A stretch of 42,689 nt of DNA from Candidatus Mesenet longicola. GTDB lineage: Bacteria; Pseudomonadota; Alphaproteobacteria; Rickettsiales; Anaplasmataceae. The DNA is taken from contig BNGT01000004.1 in assembly GCA_016860565.1 (NCBI GenBank), forward strand, positions 1 through 42,689, given 5' to 3'. A model generated the notes under the pieces. That model worked only from the letters and a program-made list of their open reading frames with translations, had not been told where the DNA came from and made no database searches. A program made the position numbers and the translations under genes. Shown in pieces: positions 39,523-42,689 of the stretch (position 1 is its first letter; each line of letters begins with the position of its first letter).

Positions 39523-39822
39523 TTATTTTTTTATTACCTTTTTATCGCCACTATGCCCTTTAAATGTACGAGTAGGAGAAAATTCACCAAGCTTATGCCC
39601 TACCATATTACTATCAATTAATACAGGAATATACTTCTTTCCATTATAAACATTAAACCATAAACCAACAAAATTAGGTAATATAGTAGATCTTCTACTA
39701 CGAGTTTTAATTATAGTATTATTCCTCTCTCCTATTCCATTTGACGATTCTTTAACTATCTTACTTACTTTATTAAAAAGATTAAGATGACAAAAAGGAG
39801 GCTTCCACGCAGATCGACTCAT
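39523..39822 (-). CDS. rpsS: 30S ribosomal protein S19
   Basis: [59 protein letters not shown]. Confidence 0.97.
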   Translation of the reverse strand: MSRSAWKPPFCHLNLFNKVSKIVKESSNGIGERNNTIIKTRSRRSTILPNFVGLWFNVYNGKKYIPVLIDSNMVGHKLGEFSPTRTFKGHSGDKKVIKK

Positions 39823-39829
39823 AAATTAC

Positions 39830-40645
39830 CTATAAACGCTTAATATACTGATTACTAGATTTATTCTTTCTTCTTGTCTTTTTTCCTTTAGTAGAAACAC
39901 CCCAAGGTGTAACTGGATGCCTACCACCAGAAGTTTTGCCTTCACCACCTCCATGAGGATGATCGATAGGATTCATCGCAACACCACGAACAGTTGATCT
40001 AATACCAAGCCACCTACTTCTACCAGCTTTACCCAATTTAATATTTTTATGATCAGCATTAGATAATATACCAACAGTAGCTCTACAAGCAGAAAGTACT
40101 AATCTCACCTGACCAGATCTTAATTTTAACAAAACATAAGAACCATCATATCCTAATATTTTAGCATAACTACCAGCAGATCTAGCAATAACACCACCAC
40201 TACCAGGCTTTAATTCAATATTGTGTACAAAAGATCCAACAGGAATAAATTTAAGTTGCAAACAATTACCAGGCAATATATCAACACCATTGCCAGACGC
40301 AACGCTATCACCAGGCTTAATACCTTGTGGAGCTAATATATAAGATTTAACGCCATTTTGATCAGAAATTAAAGCTAAAAAAGCAGCGCCATTAGGATTA
40401 TACTCTATTCTCTCCACCTTAGAGATAGTATCATAATTTCGTTTAAAATCAATTATTCTATATTTTCTTTTATGACCACCACCAATATGGCGAGTAGTAA
40501 TTCTACCAAAATTATTTCTACCACCAGTAGATTTTTTACCAACTACAAGAGATTTTTCTGGCCCATTTTTCCATAAATGACTCCTATCTATTAAAACCGT
40601 ACCACGAGATGATGCAGTAACTGAGGTAAGTAATTTTATACCCAT
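39830..40645 (-). CDS. rplB: 50S ribosomal protein L2
   Basis: [54 protein letters not shown]. Confidence 0.98.
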   Translation of the reverse strand: MGIKLLTSVTASSRGTVLIDRSHLWKNGPEKSLVVGKKSTGGRNNFGRITTRHIGGGHKRKYRIIDFKRNYDTISKVERIEYNPNGAAFLALISDQNGVKSYILAPQGIKPGDSVASGNGVDILPGNCLQLKFIPVGSFVHNIELKPGSGGVIARSAGSYAKILGYDGSYVLLKLRSGQVRLVLSACRATVGILSNADHKNIKLGKAGRSRWLGIRSTVRGVAMNPIDHPHGGGEGKTSGGRHPVTPWGVSTKGKKTRRKNKSSNQYIKRL

Positions 40646-40932
40646 TATACATTTACCATATCTAAATTTTGACCACTAGCTAATGAAAAATAGATTTTCT
40701 TTTTTTGCTTTCTATTGCCTATTACACCCTTAAATCTTTTCTTTTTAGATGGAATTTTAATAACATTAATAGACAAAACATTAACATCAAAAATAGATTT
40801 TATCGCTTCTTTAAGTTGCTTTTTATTAGCTCTAACATCTACATACAAAGCATATTTACCAAACCTCTCTTTTAAAAAGGACGCCTTTTCAGTAATAAGA
40901 GGAGATCTTATAAGATTACAATAATTCATCAT
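40645..40932 (-). CDS. rplW: 50S ribosomal protein L23
   Basis: [47 protein letters not shown]. Confidence 0.96.
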   Translation of the reverse strand: MMNYCNLIRSPLITEKASFLKERFGKYALYVDVRANKKQLKEAIKSIFDVNVLSINVIKIPSKKKRFKGVIGNRKQKKKIYFSLASGQNLDMVNV

Positions 40933-41558
40933 AATAATCTAGTTTCTAAATAACTTAAAACATCAACAGTAAGGATAATATAATCATGATTTAATAAATC
41001 AAGAACATTTATTCCAACAGGCTTAATTATATCAATTCTTGGCAAATTGCTACAAGCCAGGCTAATACTCTTATCGTAATCGGCCACTATTAAAAGAGTA
41101 GAACAAGATGGAAATTTAAAACTATCAATGCATTTCTTCATTTCAGATGTTTTACTAGAATTAAGATGAATATTATCTAAAATGATCAGCTTACCATTAG
41201 AATATTTCAAAGACAACGCAATTTTAAAACCTAATTTACGAATTTTCTTGTTAAGAGAATAAGCATGATCTCTAACTACAGGTCCAAATATAACTGCTCC
41301 TCCTCTAAATTGAGGAGAACGCAAACTACCCTGTCTTGCTCTACCAGTACGCTTTTGCTTATATGGCTTAGCAGTAGTACCAGATATATCACTTATACCT
41401 TTAGTTTTATGTGTGCCACTTCTTCTTTTAGACAACTGCCACTTTACTATATCATGCAATATTAACTTACCTGATTCCCTATTAACAGAAAATATTGAAG
41501 GATTAAGATTTACCTCACCAACACCTTCATTATACAAATTAACTAATTTACAATTCAT
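40929..41558 (-). CDS. rplD: 50S ribosomal protein L4
   Basis: KQKRTGRARQGSLRSPQFRGGAVIFGP. Confidence 0.97.
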   Translation of the reverse strand: MNCKLVNLYNEGVGEVNLNPSIFSVNRESGKLILHDIVKWQLSKRRSGTHKTKGISDISGTTAKPYKQKRTGRARQGSLRSPQFRGGAVIFGPVVRDHAYSLNKKIRKLGFKIALSLKYSNGKLIILDNIHLNSSKTSEMKKCIDSFKFPSCSTLLIVADYDKSISLACSNLPRIDIIKPVGINVLDLLNHDYIILTVDVLSYLETRLL

Positions 41559-41579
41559 ATTATTTCAACACTCTAAAAT

Positions 41580-42251
41580 CTATTCTAAAAGCAAATTTTC
41601 GCGCATAATCTTCTTATTTGCATCTCTAATAAAAATATAAGAATTACAATAACCAGGAACATTATTGCCCTTTACAGCAATTATAGAAGCTTTGTTATCA
41701 ATAAGAACAATTTTCATATTTTGTACTGTAATTCTTTTTGTACCTAAATGCCCAGCCATTTTTTTTCCTTTAAAAACCTTACCAGGATCTTGACATTGTC
41801 CTGTAGATCCTTGAGAACGATGAGCTATAGAGACACCATGAGAAGCTCTCAATCCCTTAAAATTATGCCTTTTCATTACACCAGCAAAACCCTTTCCTTT
41901 AGAATAACCTGTAATATCAACATACTGATTAACTATAAAATGATCAACACTAAACTTTAATCCAATCTCTATATTAGATAGATTAATTAATTTACTTTCA
42001 AACAATTTATAATTATTATCTATATTATTTTTTCGCAAAAACCTTAATTGAGGATAAGAAATATTTTTTACATTTCCTACACCCAAAATAGCGGCAAAAT
42101 AGCCACATTTTTCAGATTTTAAATCAACAATTACTGTATCTTCAAGTTGCAACAGTGTGACAGGAATTAATTTACCTAAAAAAGGTAATGCTGTATGGCC
42201 AATATTCTTCATTAACAAACCAACTCTATTTAATGCTCTAATTCTATTCAT
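41580..42251 (-). CDS. rplC: 50S ribosomal protein L3
   Basis: DITGYSKGKGFAGVMKRHNFKGLRASHGVSIAHRSQGSTGQCQDPGKVFKGKKMAGHLG. Confidence 0.97.
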   Translation of the reverse strand: MNRIRALNRVGLLMKNIGHTALPFLGKLIPVTLLQLEDTVIVDLKSEKCGYFAAILGVGNVKNISYPQLRFLRKNNIDNNYKLFESKLINLSNIEIGLKFSVDHFIVNQYVDITGYSKGKGFAGVMKRHNFKGLRASHGVSIAHRSQGSTGQCQDPGKVFKGKKMAGHLGTKRITVQNMKIVLIDNKASIIAVKGNNVPGYCNSYIFIRDANKKIMRENLLLE

Positions 42252-42585
42252 TATTTTTATCCTTAGTTTTAAAACTCACTTCTACACCATTTGATAAAGA
42301 CAAATCATCATCTAATCTCTGTAAAGCATTATTAAAATCAAAGCTACTTAATAGAAGTAAACGTTTAAATTCATCTTTTTTATACTGCTCTTGTGATTTC
42401 TTATCAATATGAGGGCTACGTTTAAAAGTAAAATTTTCACGCTTAGTTGGAAAGTAGACTGGACCTTTAAACTTAATCCCAAGTTTCTTAAAATTTAAGA
42501 CTAATTTAACTACATTTTGCTCTAAACACTTACTATCAAAAGCTCTAATAATGATGTATACTTGACTTTTATCTGTATTTGCCAT
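42244..42585 (-). CDS. rpsJ: 30S ribosomal protein S10
   Basis: IIRAFDSKCLEQNV, GPVYFPTKRENFTFKRSPHIDKKSQEQYKK. Confidence 0.97.
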   Translation of the reverse strand: MANTDKSQVYIIIRAFDSKCLEQNVVKLVLNFKKLGIKFKGPVYFPTKRENFTFKRSPHIDKKSQEQYKKDEFKRLLLLSSFDFNNALQRLDDDLSLSNGVEVSFKTKDKNNE

Positions 42586-42592
42586 TAAAAAC

Positions 42593-42689
42593 CTACACTA
42601 AAATATCATTAACAATACCAGAACCGATAGTCTTACCACCTTCTCTTATTGCAAACCTCAATCCCTTATCCATTGCTATTCCATAAGGA
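42593..42689 (-). CDS. tuf: Elongation factor Tu, C-terminal end (partial, runs off window)
   Basis: Minus-strand translation ...[31 protein letters not shown], upstream of rpsJ. Confidence 0.9.
   Translation of the reverse strand, partial: PYGIAMDKGLRFAIREGGKTIGSGIVNDILV

Noticed and set aside
1-42689. CRISPR array or toxin-antitoxin/defence island
   Set aside because: No regularly spaced direct repeats, Cas genes or recognisable defence proteins were seen.

Overview
AT-rich window that reads as a chromosomal segment of a Wolbachia-like Anaplasmataceae endosymbiont. This assignment is an inference from protein character and gene neighbourhoods; no search was run. The right half (about 23.9-42.7 kb) is ordinary: tatC-gapA-ribB-greA-atpA-atpH-yraN, then a long S10-spc-alpha ribosomal operon ending in the 3' end of tuf. 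The left half (1-23.5 kb) mixes housekeeping genes (recJ, gatB, argG, a CCA-adding/poly(A) polymerase family gene, cutA, acnA, secB, a Tim44-like gene, a CADD/TenA-like gene, one tRNA-Gln) with accessory DNA. The accessory DNA includes an IS630-type transposase fragment, two decayed IS5-type transposase relics, several orphan hypothetical proteins, an isolated HK97-type major capsid gene, an orphan prepilin-like gene, an ankyrin protein with a 48-bp tandem repeat, and a decayed coiled-coil repeat gene. The most interesting signals are: (1) near-identical spaced palindromes (TATACTA-N4-TAGTATA type) next to the capsid/coiled-coil, prepilin/ankyrin and small phage-like loci, suggesting a shared operator or remnant regulon; (2) the isolated capsid gene, possibly related to gene transfer agents; (3) two T6-tract frame breaks near the left edge. 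I found no CRISPR array and no clearly complete new multi-gene system.
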